NCBI RefSeq assembly: GCF_001275675.1
Contig: NZ_LITM01000002.1
Coordinates: forward strand, 627,059 to 691,058
Length of the DNA stretch: 64,000 nucleotides
Direction of reading: 5' to 3'
Origin: Lysinibacillus sp. FJAT-14745
GTDB lineage: Bacteria > Bacillota > Bacilli > Bacillales_A > Planococcaceae
Numbering within the stretch: position 1 is the first letter of the stretch; each line of letters begins with the position of its first letter. Of this stretch, positions 55,735 through 64,000 are shown piece by piece. The notes under the pieces are model-generated. The model saw only the letters and a program-made list of their open reading frames with translations. It searched no databases and had not been told where the DNA came from. Position numbers and translations under genes: made by a program.

Positions 55735-56295
55735 TCACTTCCTTCTCTCTAAAGCCTCTTTAATATTTGACACATGCTTAATAAGCATAAAGCTTATTGC
55801 TACTAGTATCGGTATGTATAACAGTAATTTATCTGTATAAACAATCGCTCCAACATATAAAACAATGCCACCTAACATACTAAGTGTTAAACTTCTCGTT
55901 ACAATATGCGTAATAGCTGTTCCTACAACCATCATTAAAAATAAGCTCGGAGATAATGCCAGACCTACACCTATAAAAGTTGCTACTCCTTTTCCCCCTT
56001 TAAATTTAAGCCAAAACGGAAACATATGACCAAGCATTCCTAAACAAGCACCTAGCACTATTTCCCATTCTTCGAAATGCAATAAACGTCCTGCACCGAC
56101 AACGAGCGCACCTTTTAAAGAATCCCCTAAAAAAGTCCATAGAAAAGCACCTTTCCCAATTACACTGCCAGCATTTCGAGCCCCTAAGTTTTTACTTCTT
56201 TCTTCCTGTAAATTAACACCATACGCTTTTCCAACGACATATGCCGCCATAAAGTTCCCTACAATATAACTTAGAAACCAATATAATCCAAGCAT
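55735..56295 (-). CDS. plsY: Glycerol-3-phosphate acyltransferase, PlsY family
   Basis: PlsY moves an acyl group from acyl phosphate to glycerol 3-phosphate in the membrane. The 186-residue protein has about five membrane helices and the family motifs S-K-N-L-G-A-R-N-A-G (34-43, normally GSGNxGATN) and GHMFPFWLKFKGGKGVAT (about 88-105). The first motif departs from the usual form, so a paralogue with altered substrate is possible. It leads a two-gene unit with the GNAT-aminotransferase fusion. A GTGTGAAAG-type weak ribosome site precedes the ATG. Confidence 0.85.
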   Translation of the reverse strand: MLGLYWFLSYIVGNFMAAYVVGKAYGVNLQEERSKNLGARNAGSVIGKGAFLWTFLGDSLKGALVVGAGRLLHFEEWEIVLGACLGMLGHMFPFWLKFKGGKGVATFIGVGLALSPSLFLMMVVGTAITHIVTRSLTLSMLGGIVLYVGAIVYTDKLLLYIPILVAISFMLIKHVSNIKEALERRK

Positions 56296-56354
56296 TCTTT
56301 CACACCTTTTTTATCAGCTTCGATTAGAGAAATTATGTCTTATCACCATAACGC

Positions 56355-56556
56355 GGGGTTGATTTCCGTTCCGACTGGGCGCTTCGGCTCTTCTTTCCGT
56401 CGCTTTGACCTCTATCCGTCGCTCTGGCTCTTCCATCCGTCACTTCGACCTCTATCCGTCGCTTTGACTCTTCTTTCCGTCGCTCTAGCTCTTCCATCCG
56501 TCACTTCGACTCTTCTTTCCGTCGCTCTAGCTCTTCCATCCGTCACTTTAATAAAA
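56355..56556. repeat. Family A edge followed by an eight-unit tandem array
   Basis: After the family edge TTGATTTCCGTTCCGACTGG, eight units of 21, 19, 21, 19, 21, 21, 21 and 21 bases follow from 56380 to 56543. All end in TCCGT and alternate between CTCTTCTTTCCGT, CTCTTCCATCCGT and CTCTATCCGT. The length being a multiple of three keeps an open frame that is not a gene. Confidence 0.8.
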
Positions 56557-56592
56557 GCTGTATAAGCTTACATGCCTATACAGCTCCTATTG

Positions 56593-57558
56593 TTATTTTG
56601 CTCTTTCTACAATTGTCTTGGCAATACACTCGCCATGGAAGCGACCATTTTCAATAAAAATTTCATTGGCATTATTTCCAGCTGCAATAACTCCTGCAAT
56701 AAATAATCCTTCTACATTTGTTTCCATAGTTTCTGGATTAAAGAAAGGACGGCCCGTTTCATAATCAATAGAGACACCCATTGCTCGAATAAATGAATGA
56801 TCTGGGTGATAGCCTGTCATCGCAAAAACAAAATCATTTTTTATAGTTTTCTTGCTACCATCAATTTCTACTACGACCTCATGCTCACGGATTTCCAGTA
56901 TATTTGTATTGAAATGCATTTGGACTTCTTCATTTCGTACTACGCCTTCAAATTCTGGTAAAACCCACGGCTTGATGCTAGGTGAATACTCACTACCACG
57001 ATAGGCCACAGTGACGCGAGCTCCAGCCTTATTCAACTCAAGCGCCGCATCTACTGCCGAATTTTTCCCACCTATGATAAGAACATCTGTATCAAAAAAT
57101 TCATGTCCCTCTTTAAAGTAATGGAAGACTTTCGATAATTTCTCACCTGGGATGTTTAAATAATTCGGATGGTCATAGTAGCCTGTGGCGATCACCACAT
57201 AAGGTGTTATATAAACCTCTTTATTTGTCGTTACTGTAAACACCGTTCCATTTTTTACAACGCTTTTTACCTTCTCGAAGCGGTTTACTTGAATATCCTT
57301 CAAACGCACAACTTCTCGATAATAAACTAGTGCTTGATTTCGCTTTGGTTTACGACCTTCAATAATAAAGGGCACATCACCGATAGCTAGACGTTCACTC
57401 GTACTAAAAAAAGTTTGATGCGTAGGGTAATTGTATATTGCATTTACGATATTTCCTTTTTCAATGACAATTGGCTTTAATCCACTATTTTGCAAGGCTA
57501 TTGCTGCTGCTAAACCACATGGGCCTCCTCCAACAATAATTGCATCTACTTGCTGCAT
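56593..57558 (-). CDS. ypdA: Bacillithiol disulfide reductase YpdA (Bdr)
   Basis: YpdA is a flavoprotein that reduces bacillithiol disulfide with NADPH, keeping the thiol buffer reduced. The 321-residue protein begins AIIVGGGPCGLAAAIAL with the FAD motif GGGPCG (10-15), has C14 as the family's conserved cysteine, and a second dinucleotide motif VLIIGGKNSAVDAALEL near 163-179. GLFIAGVIAAG near 289-299 follows. It stands alone; no bacillithiol synthesis genes are in the window. Confidence 0.94.
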   Translation of the reverse strand: MQQVDAIIVGGGPCGLAAAIALQNSGLKPIVIEKGNIVNAIYNYPTHQTFFSTSERLAIGDVPFIIEGRKPKRNQALVYYREVVRLKDIQVNRFEKVKSVVKNGTVFTVTTNKEVYITPYVVIATGYYDHPNYLNIPGEKLSKVFHYFKEGHEFFDTDVLIIGGKNSAVDAALELNKAGARVTVAYRGSEYSPSIKPWVLPEFEGVVRNEEVQMHFNTNILEIREHEVVVEIDGSKKTIKNDFVFAMTGYHPDHSFIRAMGVSIDYETGRPFFNPETMETNVEGLFIAGVIAAGNNANEIFIENGRFHGECIAKTIVERAK

Positions 57559-57679
57559 TTCTTGACACTCCTATCAACTTTGTATCAGCAATTTGCTCAT
57601 ACTTTACTTTCAATAATCGGGCTTTTACCGAATAAATCCTTATCCTTCCATTATACGCCTTCTCTCGAGTTTTGGTCGT

Positions 57680-58435
57680 TTATTTACCCGAAATTTTAAT
57701 GTCAATAATATGACACTGTGGTCTCGCACCAAGTCGGAAAGGTAATAATGTCGTACCATAGCCGTTACTTACTAACGTCATCACACCTTCACGCTCCCTA
57801 TATGAGCCATTAGGATGCACACCGTACGGGCCAATTCTAATTTGACCACCGTGTAAATGCCCACCAATCATTAAATCTGCTCTAAATTTTGCACGGACTC
57901 TTGCAAAAACACCAGGGTTATGTGAGATGAAAACAACTAGGTCTTTCTCTTCTACCTTTGCAAATGCTTCATCAAAGCTATATTTCATTGTAGATGTGTC
58001 TTCAATTGCATTTAGCCAAAAGCGGTTATTTTTAGGTAGTAATACAGCATCATTGGCGATGATTTGAACACCATGTTCCTGCAAAATACTTCGTAATCGC
58101 TCTTCACCTACTTCTCTGTCATTATTACCCCATACAAAATAAGTTGGTCCTAACGGAGTTAATAATTTTAGATTGTCATGAATACGTTGAATAGGTGTGC
58201 GTCCATCCGCAAAATCCCCACCAATAATAACAGCATCAAATTGACCATCTAACTGCTCAATCATCTGGCGGTTAATTTTGCGTAAATGTGTATCCGAAAT
58301 AAAAAATAGTCGGATTTTTTCCTGTTCACCCTTTAATAGCAATTGATGATGTAAAACATTGTTTTCATGTGCCACCTTCAACATATAAAGCAGGAACGCA
58401 ATGACTACTAAAACAAATAGCCCAAAATAAATCAT
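57680..58435 (-). CDS. ypbG: Membrane-anchored metallophosphoesterase YpbG
   Basis: A 251-residue calcineurin-like phosphoesterase with an N-terminal membrane helix (1-22). The metal motifs are ISDTHLRKIN (D-x-H), GGDFADG, VWGNNDRE (GNND), H in ISHNPG and GGHLHGGQ. All five blocks of the family are intact. The start is the ATG at 58435 with AGGAG ten bases upstream; the open frame before it has no ribosome site. Synteny with ypbE and recQ matches YpbG of Bacillus subtilis. The substrate is unknown. Confidence 0.9.
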   Translation of the reverse strand: MIYFGLFVLVVIAFLLYMLKVAHENNVLHHQLLLKGEQEKIRLFFISDTHLRKINRQMIEQLDGQFDAVIIGGDFADGRTPIQRIHDNLKLLTPLGPTYFVWGNNDREVGEERLRSILQEHGVQIIANDAVLLPKNNRFWLNAIEDTSTMKYSFDEAFAKVEEKDLVVFISHNPGVFARVRAKFRADLMIGGHLHGGQIRIGPYGVHPNGSYREREGVMTLVSNGYGTTLLPFRLGARPQCHIIDIKISGK

Positions 58436-58594
58436 GCCCTCACATCTCCTTACGACAGCAAAAAGACGATTCGTTGTAATGAAGAATCGCCTTTTTCCTA
58501 AATCAGACGTACGCCTCAACCATATTGGTGTTAACGTTTGTCCATTATTTTATACTAGAAAAACATCATTGCCAAAGAATGACACCCGCTTTTC

Positions 58595-59386
58595 TTATGG
58601 TAACTTAATCACTTGCCCAATCATTACATTATTTGAAGACATACCGTTTGCTGCACGAATTTTCGCTAGTGTTGCTTCACTGCCATCACCGTAGTGATTC
58701 AATGCAATACGATATAGATTTTCATTTGCTTTTACAGTATGGGTACCTGCTTTTGCGGATTGTTTTGCTTCTTCTGTTTTGCGTGATTCCTCAGCTTTAC
58801 GCGATTCCTCAGCCTTTCGTGATTGTTCCGCTTTTCTAGCCTCTTCTGCTTGTGCTATTCTAGCTTGCTCAGCTTTTTTAGCTTCCTCGGCTTTTCTAGC
58901 TTCTTCTGCCTTCTTGGCTGCTTCGGCCTTTTTCGCTTCCTCAGTTGCCTTCTGCTCAGCTGTTACTTTCTCAGCGTCTTTCTTAGACGGTTCCTTTGCT
59001 TTATCTTTTTCCGCTTTACCTTTGTCTGCTTTATCGTCTTCTTTTGCTTTGTTTTTGTCAGTTGACACAGGTACCTCATCTTTATCCCCTGACTTAGCAA
59101 TTTCTACAATTTGATCCTTAGATTTTTGTTCAGCCTCTTCAATTGTTGTTCCAGGTTCATAGAATTTTAAAAAATAGACTAATATCGATAATGGAATTAA
59201 GATAAAAATTACAAAAAGAATCGTCATTAATGGCGGTTTTCGTTTTGTATTTTTTGGCTTTTTATCGTTATTACTCCCATTTTTATTCATTCTTGAAACT
59301 CTAGATAAAGCTTGCTGTTCTTTTTGTTCTTCTTCAAAAGATTGACGATGTTCTTCGATTTTATCGCGATAATCTTCTTTACTCAT
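58595..59386 (-). CDS. ypbE: LysM-domain membrane protein YpbE
   Basis: A 263-residue bitopic protein: an acidic cytoplasmic part (1-53), a membrane helix (about 55-77), a long lysine-, alanine- and glutamate-rich stalk (about 90-210) with repeated EEARKAE and EESRKAE units, and a C-terminal LysM domain (HTVKANENLYRIALNHYG, about 215-263) that binds peptidoglycan. The start is the ATG at 59386 with GGAGG 8 bases upstream. It matches YpbE by domain order and position. Stalk length is likely variable because of the repeats. Confidence 0.9.
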   Translation of the reverse strand: MSKEDYRDKIEEHRQSFEEEQKEQQALSRVSRMNKNGSNNDKKPKNTKRKPPLMTILFVIFILIPLSILVYFLKFYEPGTTIEEAEQKSKDQIVEIAKSGDKDEVPVSTDKNKAKEDDKADKGKAEKDKAKEPSKKDAEKVTAEQKATEEAKKAEAAKKAEEARKAEEAKKAEQARIAQAEEARKAEQSRKAEESRKAEESRKTEEAKQSAKAGTHTVKANENLYRIALNHYGDGSEATLAKIRAANGMSSNNVMIGQVIKLP

Positions 59387-59489
59387 TCGCCGTTCCTCCA
59401 ACCTTACTACGCTTTCTATCATTCTATTATGACGAATTTTGCGAAAAAAGTAAATGACCGTCAGTTTTAGTCTAAAAAGGCTCCTCACC

Positions 59490-59640
59490 TAACTTAAGGT
59501 TGATTTCCGTTGCGACTCGGTGCTATTCTGGTACATTAGACGTGTTGTTTCTGAATGACAGCCTCAGAAACGGGTGCCGTCTGTGATACTATTCCTCAAG
59601 AATTCCCCCAAAATTTCACTCTAATCAACTAATCAAAGAC
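59490..59640. repeat. Intergenic repeat, family A, without tandem units
   Basis: The left edge AAGGTTGATTTCCGTTGCGA and the right edge CACTCTAATCAACTAATC are the same as at 40.17-40.44 kb. The middle, with CCTCAGAAACGGGTGCCGTC, is different and contains no tandem core. Confidence 0.65.
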
Positions 59641-59683
59641 AAACGTAACAAAATGTCATCTCAAACTTCCGGTGAATGAACCT

Positions 59684-61126
59684 TTAACAACCCATTAAGA
59701 GTTGCTTTAACCGACTTTCCCATGGGATCATTTCTATTTTCTTCTTTTCTTTTAAGCGTACCTTATTGATTTCATCATAATGGATTCCACAATTTTCACA
59801 ACAGTTTTCCGGTTTTTTCAACAATTTTTGCCCAAAATACCCGACTAGCTGTGTGCGAATACAGTCTTTTGTCCGAGTAATTTTATGCATTTTATCGACA
59901 GCACGATATTTTTCCAGTGCTAAATGATTTAAACGCACTTTAACTTGTTCCATCGTTTCTTGTTGCAGCCAGTAATCAAGCACACGAAAAGCGGTCTCAC
60001 TTAGCTCTCCATTTTTCAACATTTGTGAAGGGTGTCCTTGTTGATTTAGGAGTTCCTGATAACGATCGACATGACCAGCTGTTGGCAAATCGCCTGTTAC
60101 AACAAATTTCGCAAGTTCCTCATCACCATCACTATAAAGTAATATTGCGAGAGCTGGTTGACCGTCACGCCCTGCACGGCCAATTTCCTGCATGTAATTT
60201 TCTACATTAGCTGGCATCGTTTCATGGATAACCTGACGAATATCCGGCTTATTGATACCCATCCCAAAAGCATTGGTAGCCACAATCCAGTCGAGTTCCC
60301 CGTCAATAAATTGTTGTTGAATAAACTGACGGTCTTCAGCACCGTAGCCTGCATGATATGCTGCCGCTCGTATACCAGCCTGTATAAGCGCTTCGCTATA
60401 TTGTTCAGCACGCTTCCGCGAAGACATATATAATATACCCGGTCCTGACGTCTCTTTAACATGTTGCATAATCCAGTGTGTTTTATCTACCCTATCCTCA
60501 AATACAACACGCCCAAGATGAATATTAGGCCGATCCACATTGTACAAAAACTCAAATGGTGTATCTAGCGACAATGTATCTCGTATATCATTGACTACTT
60601 TATTCGTCGCAGTCGCTGATAATGCTAAAACCGGTGGACGATTTACTTGTAAAAACCATTGTCCAATTCGTAAATAATCTGGTCGAAAATCAAAGCCCCA
60701 CTGAGAAATACAGTGTGCCTCGTCCACTACGATTAGTCCTAGCTGCATTTGTGAAAGCTTGTCTTGAACTTGTTGCTGTAAAAGCATCTCTGGTGACGTA
60801 AAGATAAAACGATACTGCTCTAAAAAATGTAATACATATCGTTTTTCACTTACGGTTAAAAATGAATTTAAGGCAACCACTCTCTTTTCACCAAAGCGTT
60901 TTAGCTCCTCTACCTGATCCTGCATTAGAGAAAGTAAAGGAGAAACAATTAAAACTGGCTTCTGCAAGATATATCCTGGTAGCTGATAACAAAGTGATTT
61001 CCCCATTCCTGTTGGTAATAAAGCAATAACATCTTTTTCTTCTAGGATTGCTTCAATGACCTCTTTTTGGCCTGGACGAAATGTTGTATAGCCAAAATAC
61101 TTTGCTAACGTTTGTTCAAGTTCCAT
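59684..61126 (-). CDS. recQ: ATP-dependent DNA helicase RecQ (RecS type)
   Basis: A 480-residue superfamily-2 helicase that unwinds DNA 3' to 5' in recombination and repair. The Walker A is LLPTGMGKSLC (K43), the DEAH box is D135-H138 (VVDEAHCISQWGFDFRPDY), motif VI is QEIGRAGRDG. A C-terminal zinc site has four cysteines (TKDCIRT, CCENCG). The HRDC domain of full RecQ is absent, as in Bacillus RecS. Its start directly follows the ypbB stop, so the two are coupled. Confidence 0.95.
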   Translation of the reverse strand: MELEQTLAKYFGYTTFRPGQKEVIEAILEEKDVIALLPTGMGKSLCYQLPGYILQKPVLIVSPLLSLMQDQVEELKRFGEKRVVALNSFLTVSEKRYVLHFLEQYRFIFTSPEMLLQQQVQDKLSQMQLGLIVVDEAHCISQWGFDFRPDYLRIGQWFLQVNRPPVLALSATATNKVVNDIRDTLSLDTPFEFLYNVDRPNIHLGRVVFEDRVDKTHWIMQHVKETSGPGILYMSSRKRAEQYSEALIQAGIRAAAYHAGYGAEDRQFIQQQFIDGELDWIVATNAFGMGINKPDIRQVIHETMPANVENYMQEIGRAGRDGQPALAILLYSDGDEELAKFVVTGDLPTAGHVDRYQELLNQQGHPSQMLKNGELSETAFRVLDYWLQQETMEQVKVRLNHLALEKYRAVDKMHKITRTKDCIRTQLVGYFGQKLLKKPENCCENCGIHYDEINKVRLKEKKKIEMIPWESRLKQLLMGC

Positions 61127-62155
61127 TTATACTTCTCCTTTCGCGAGGACAAGCCTTAACTGGAAATAACTCATACCTTCAACTACTTCATGCAATGTTT
61201 TCAATTTTTTGGTTTGATAGTGTTTCGATGCCTGCCAAACTTTTTCCGCTTCTTCATAAGAGACGAATGGACCAATCGAAAAGTTCGGTTCATTCATGGC
61301 TAATTCCACCAAATGATCCTCAATTGTACTTTGTTTTAGTTTCCTTATTTGCACAATCTGTTCAATTGAAAAGCCTTGCTCATATAAATGTGCTGTTTGC
61401 TGCGTTGAATCGGTTAGTAATGCTTTTACTCTTATTCCCTCTGTCGTTTTTCCAAGTAATGGATAATCATTTGTCTGATGAACTGCATTTAATAACGTAT
61501 GTAGCAATTCTATAAACGCTAGTTGACTATCTAAAACTGTTTCCTGACGTTCACTGGCAAGCTGTTGCCACGTCCATCCTGGTAAACTATGACCACTCAA
61601 CCGATAGAGGACAAGCTGTTTGTTGGCCTCTGATAAAGGTAACACAGAAAGCACCTGTTCGCATTCCTCCAATAATTGCTGCTGTAAAAGCCCATCTTGA
61701 TAGTTATGCTCGACTAAAAATGTACGAACCCAAGACTGAATATTCGTATCCCTACTAATAGGAGAAAATGAACGAACCCCACCACTTTGAAAAGATAAAC
61801 TTTGTACAATTAACGAGAACCTCGCAAAAAATACATGCTCATTTCCCCTATAGTGCCATCCGTCAAATAAAAAACCAGGCGTCTGCTCCGCTCGTTGTAA
61901 ACCTAGCTTTTTCATGGAATAGTGACCAGATTCTTGCATAGTTAACCAACTATTTTGTAAAAATGAAGTTACGGCTTCATCAAATGTCTTCCTAGGTAAC
62001 TTAGGTAAGAGCCCAAAATAATTATGTAATTGAAATAGGCCGATGTCTTGAATTGTCTGACCTGAGCGCTTTCCTCTTAATACGTGATAAGCAGCAGAAA
62101 TTGTTCGTTCGTTATTTAGTTTTTGAAAGATTTGCAATAAAATTTGATGAAACAT
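61127..62155 (-). CDS. ypbB: Helix-turn-helix protein YpbB
   Basis: A 342-residue protein matching YpbB, the usual neighbour of recQ in Bacillus. The N-terminal region is unremarkable. The C-terminal third (about 255-335) holds a helix-turn-helix resembling the accessory domain found in some RecQ helicases (YEQGFSIEQIVQIRKLKQST, then VELAMNEPNF). It may therefore supply this domain in trans to RecQ. The start is the ATG at 62155 with GGAGG upstream; the longer open frame has no ribosome site. Confidence 0.85.
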   Translation of the reverse strand: MFHQILLQIFQKLNNERTISAAYHVLRGKRSGQTIQDIGLFQLHNYFGLLPKLPRKTFDEAVTSFLQNSWLTMQESGHYSMKKLGLQRAEQTPGFLFDGWHYRGNEHVFFARFSLIVQSLSFQSGGVRSFSPISRDTNIQSWVRTFLVEHNYQDGLLQQQLLEECEQVLSVLPLSEANKQLVLYRLSGHSLPGWTWQQLASERQETVLDSQLAFIELLHTLLNAVHQTNDYPLLGKTTEGIRVKALLTDSTQQTAHLYEQGFSIEQIVQIRKLKQSTIEDHLVELAMNEPNFSIGPFVSYEEAEKVWQASKHYQTKKLKTLHEVVEGMSYFQLRLVLAKGEV

Positions 62156-62259
62156 AGACGCAAATTCCTCCAATTTAATAGTATTTATGTTGAAAAGTAA
62201 GATAAACATCTTTAAAATGAGTATGAAGCTTTGTAGGAACATGTAAAAGGAGAGAATGA

Positions 62260-62511
<252 letters not shown>

Positions 62512-62534
62512 TTTTTATACTTCATTAGTATCTA

Positions 62535-62567
62535 TAAAGGCATCCTTAACTGGGTGCCTTTATTTGA
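62535..62567 (+). terminator. Intrinsic terminator of fer
   Basis: AAAGGCA and TGCCTTT pair with CC/GG inside around TTAACT, followed by ATTTGATTCC. Confidence 0.75.
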
Positions 62568-62700
62568 TTCCTCGTGACAAACACTAAAGTTAATCTCCCA
62601 TGGGATATACATACATCTACTGGATTCGTCTCTAACATAGCAGAGATGAATTTTTTTTGTACTTTCCAACGTAAAGTTTGTCACTCTTTTCATCTTGTTA

Positions 62701-62747
62701 TTGCAACCATTTTTTATGTATGATAAGATTTTAGTAGTTGGTACTAA
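62701..62747 (+). promoter_or_regulatory. fabI promoter with FapR-type operator
   Basis: TTGCAA (62701-62706) and TAAGAT (62724-62729) are 17 bases apart. Directly after them lies TTAGTAGTTGGTACTAA (62731-62747), with the TTAGTA-N5-TACTAA symmetry of FapR operators that control fatty-acid synthesis genes in Bacillus. The operator would cover the start of transcription. Confidence 0.75.
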
Positions 62748-62781
62748 TAACAGATATTATTTCGTAAAGGGGTTCTTATAG

Positions 62782-63564
62782 ATGATGGATAATTTACTAC
62801 AATTAAAAGATAAGAATATTGTCGTAATGGGCGTGGCAAACGATCGAAGTATTGCTTGGGGTATCGCAAAACGTTTATTTGATGTAGGTGCAAATGTTAT
62901 TTTCACATATCGTCAAGAACGTTCATTAAAAAAATTACAAAAACAATTAGAAAATATCGGTCAATCTGATTCACTGATCGTACAATGTGATGTCAACAGC
63001 GACGAAAGTACAAAAGCAGCTTTCGATGAAATCGGTACAAAAGTAGGCGTTATCCACGGTATCGTGCATTCAGTGGCATTTGCCAATGCAGAAGATTTAC
63101 ACAATCGCTTCTTAGATACAACTCGTGATGGCTATGCATTTGCACAAGATACAAGCGCCTATTCTCTTATTTCAGCAGCAAAGGCCGCACATCCTTATAT
63201 GACTGAAGGCGGTTCTATCGTAACAATGAGTTACTTAGGAGCAGAGCGTGTCCTTGATGGTTACAACGTAATGGGTGTAGCGAAAGCTGCATTAGAAGCA
63301 TCTATGCGCTATCTTGCTGCAGATGTTGGTAAAGATAATATTCGCGTTAATGCTATCTCAGCTGGAGCGATTCGTACACTTGCTGCAAAAGGCGTTCCTT
63401 CTTTCAATACAATTTTACACAAAATTGAAGAAACAGCTCCATTAAAACGTAATGTTCAACAAGACGAAGTGGCAGATATGACAATCGTGATGCTTTCTCA
63501 CTTATCACGCGGTGTGACAGGCGAAACGATTTACATCGACGCAGGCTACAATATTATGGGATAA
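62782..63564 (+). CDS. fabI: Enoyl-[acyl-carrier-protein] reductase (NADH), FabI
   Basis: FabI reduces the enoyl-ACP double bond in the last step of each fatty-acid elongation round; it is the target of triclosan-type inhibitors. The 260-residue protein has VVMGVANDRSIAWGIAK (14-30), the catalytic Y-x6-K in YNVMGVAKAALEAS, and SAGAIRTLAAKGV. AAAGGGG lies 9 bases before the ATG. The FapR-type site upstream links it to malonyl-CoA control. Confidence 0.97.
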   Translation: MMDNLLQLKDKNIVVMGVANDRSIAWGIAKRLFDVGANVIFTYRQERSLKKLQKQLENIGQSDSLIVQCDVNSDESTKAAFDEIGTKVGVIHGIVHSVAFANAEDLHNRFLDTTRDGYAFAQDTSAYSLISAAKAAHPYMTEGGSIVTMSYLGAERVLDGYNVMGVAKAALEASMRYLAADVGKDNIRVNAISAGAIRTLAAKGVPSFNTILHKIEETAPLKRNVQQDEVADMTIVMLSHLSRGVTGETIYIDAGYNIMG

Positions 63565-63568
63565 ATTC

Positions 63569-63615
63569 AAAGAAGCATGGAAGATCGTCATTGATCTCTC
63601 ATGCTTCTTTGTTTC
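63569..63615. terminator. Bidirectional terminator between fabI and the isomerase gene
   Basis: AAAGAAGCATG pairs with CATGCTTCTTT with AGATC/GATCT inside, followed by GTTTCG on the plus strand and GAATTTAT on the minus strand. It serves the two convergent genes. Confidence 0.7.
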
Positions 63616-63642
63616 GTATTGTACTTCAGCTTTTCACAACTG

Positions 63643-64000
63643 TTATTTTAGTACCTTTGGGGCTGGATATTCAAAGCCCTTTGTATCCACTTCTACTTTT
63701 TTCATCTGCTGATCTTTTAATGGTTTTTCACCATCTCGTTCAGCAGCAGCTATAGCATCTACTGTTTCCATCCCCTCGATCACTTTTCCAAAGGCAGCAT
63801 AATCACCATCCAGCTGCGGTGTATCCTTTACCATAATGAAAAATTGAGATCCTCCAGAATTCAGATCCTGCGAACGAGCCATTGAAATGACACCACGTTC
63901 ATGCTTCAAATCATTTTTAAAACCATTTTTTGAAAACTCACCTTCTATCGAATAGCCTGGGCCACCCGTACCATTCCCTGAAGGATCTCCACCTTGAATC
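63643..64000 (-). CDS. Cyclophilin-type peptidyl-prolyl isomerase (partial)
   Basis: The window holds the C-terminal 118 residues or so of a cyclophilin; the 5' end lies beyond the right edge. Clear features are IQGGDPSGNGTGGPGY at the cut edge, GVISMARS, the SGGSQFFIMVKD segment and DGDYAAFGKVIEGMETVD. It catalyses proline cis-trans isomerisation in protein folding. A TTG at 63909 is within the frame but is not the start, because the family's conserved residues continue upstream of it. Whether it has a signal peptide or lipobox cannot be seen. Confidence 0.9.
   Translation of the reverse strand, partial: IQGGDPSGNGTGGPGYSIEGEFSKNGFKNDLKHERGVISMARSQDLNSGGSQFFIMVKDTPQLDGDYAAFGKVIEGMETVDAIAAAERDGEKPLKDQQMKKVEVDTKGFEYPAPKVLK

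Noticed and set aside
56335-56565. Open frame with heptad-like SVALALP repeats
   Set aside because: It is produced by the 21-base tandem array. It has no ribosome site and unlike a real gene the 19-base units change its phase.

Overview
The window reads as the chromosome of an endospore-forming Bacillota of the Bacillaceae/Caryophanaceae type, most likely Lysinibacillus or a close relative. Evidence: spore genes (spoIVA, sleB, ypeB), a bacillithiol disulfide reductase (YpdA), TRAP (mtrB), menaquinone and heptaprenyl genes, a FapR-type operator, low GC, strong GGAGG ribosome sites, and gene order closely matching the Bacillus subtilis qcr-aro-ndk-mtr-hbs-spoIVA-gpsA-der-cmk-sleB-recQ-fer backbone. 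The genus is inferred from this pattern, not from a search.

Left backbone (1-18.8 kb, nearly all minus strand): a YugP-like metallopeptidase, ypjA, the menaquinol:cytochrome c reductase operon qcrABC, ypiF, ypiB and ypiA. Next comes the chorismate/tyrosine/histidine-branch operon aroC-aroB-aroH-hisC-tyrA-aroA, in which no trp genes lie between aroH and hisC. Then cheR, a small membrane protein, and a three-gene acyl-CoA operon (thiolase, short-chain dehydrogenase, acyl-CoA synthetase).

Island (18.84-36.0 kb): an approximately 17.0 kb element is integrated in the 3' part of ndk. A 124 bp direct repeat with only two, synonymous, differences marks its ends. The 5' part of ndk now uses a 3' end supplied by the element, and the original 3' end with its terminator is left at the far side. 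A tyrosine recombinase gene abuts the reconstituted ndk. The cargo is an uncharacterised membrane protein, an HNH nuclease, a treble-clef/PD-(D/E)XK-like/NUMOD nuclease, a compact operon of two DUF488 proteins plus a dual-OB-like protein, a serine recombinase, three plus-strand orphan genes with related terminators, a SHOCT protein, and several decayed genes around an approximately 200 bp inverted repeat. The nuclease and DUF488 content makes this the best candidate region for an undescribed defence or nucleic-acid-processing system.

Right backbone (36-64 kb): ndk, the heptaprenyl/menaquinone genes hepT-menG-hepS, mtrB and folE, then hbs, spoIVA, yphF, yphE, gpsA, der, an S1-domain protein and cmk. 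These are followed by the c-di-GMP receptor ypfA, the cortex-lytic pair sleB-ypeB, prsW, ansA, a GNAT-aminotransferase fusion, plsY, ypdA, ypbG, ypbE, recQ, ypbB, fer and fabI. A peptidyl-prolyl isomerase runs off the right edge. Intergenic spaces carry two families of degenerate non-coding repeats, one with tandem units and one ending in hairpins whose stems covary.
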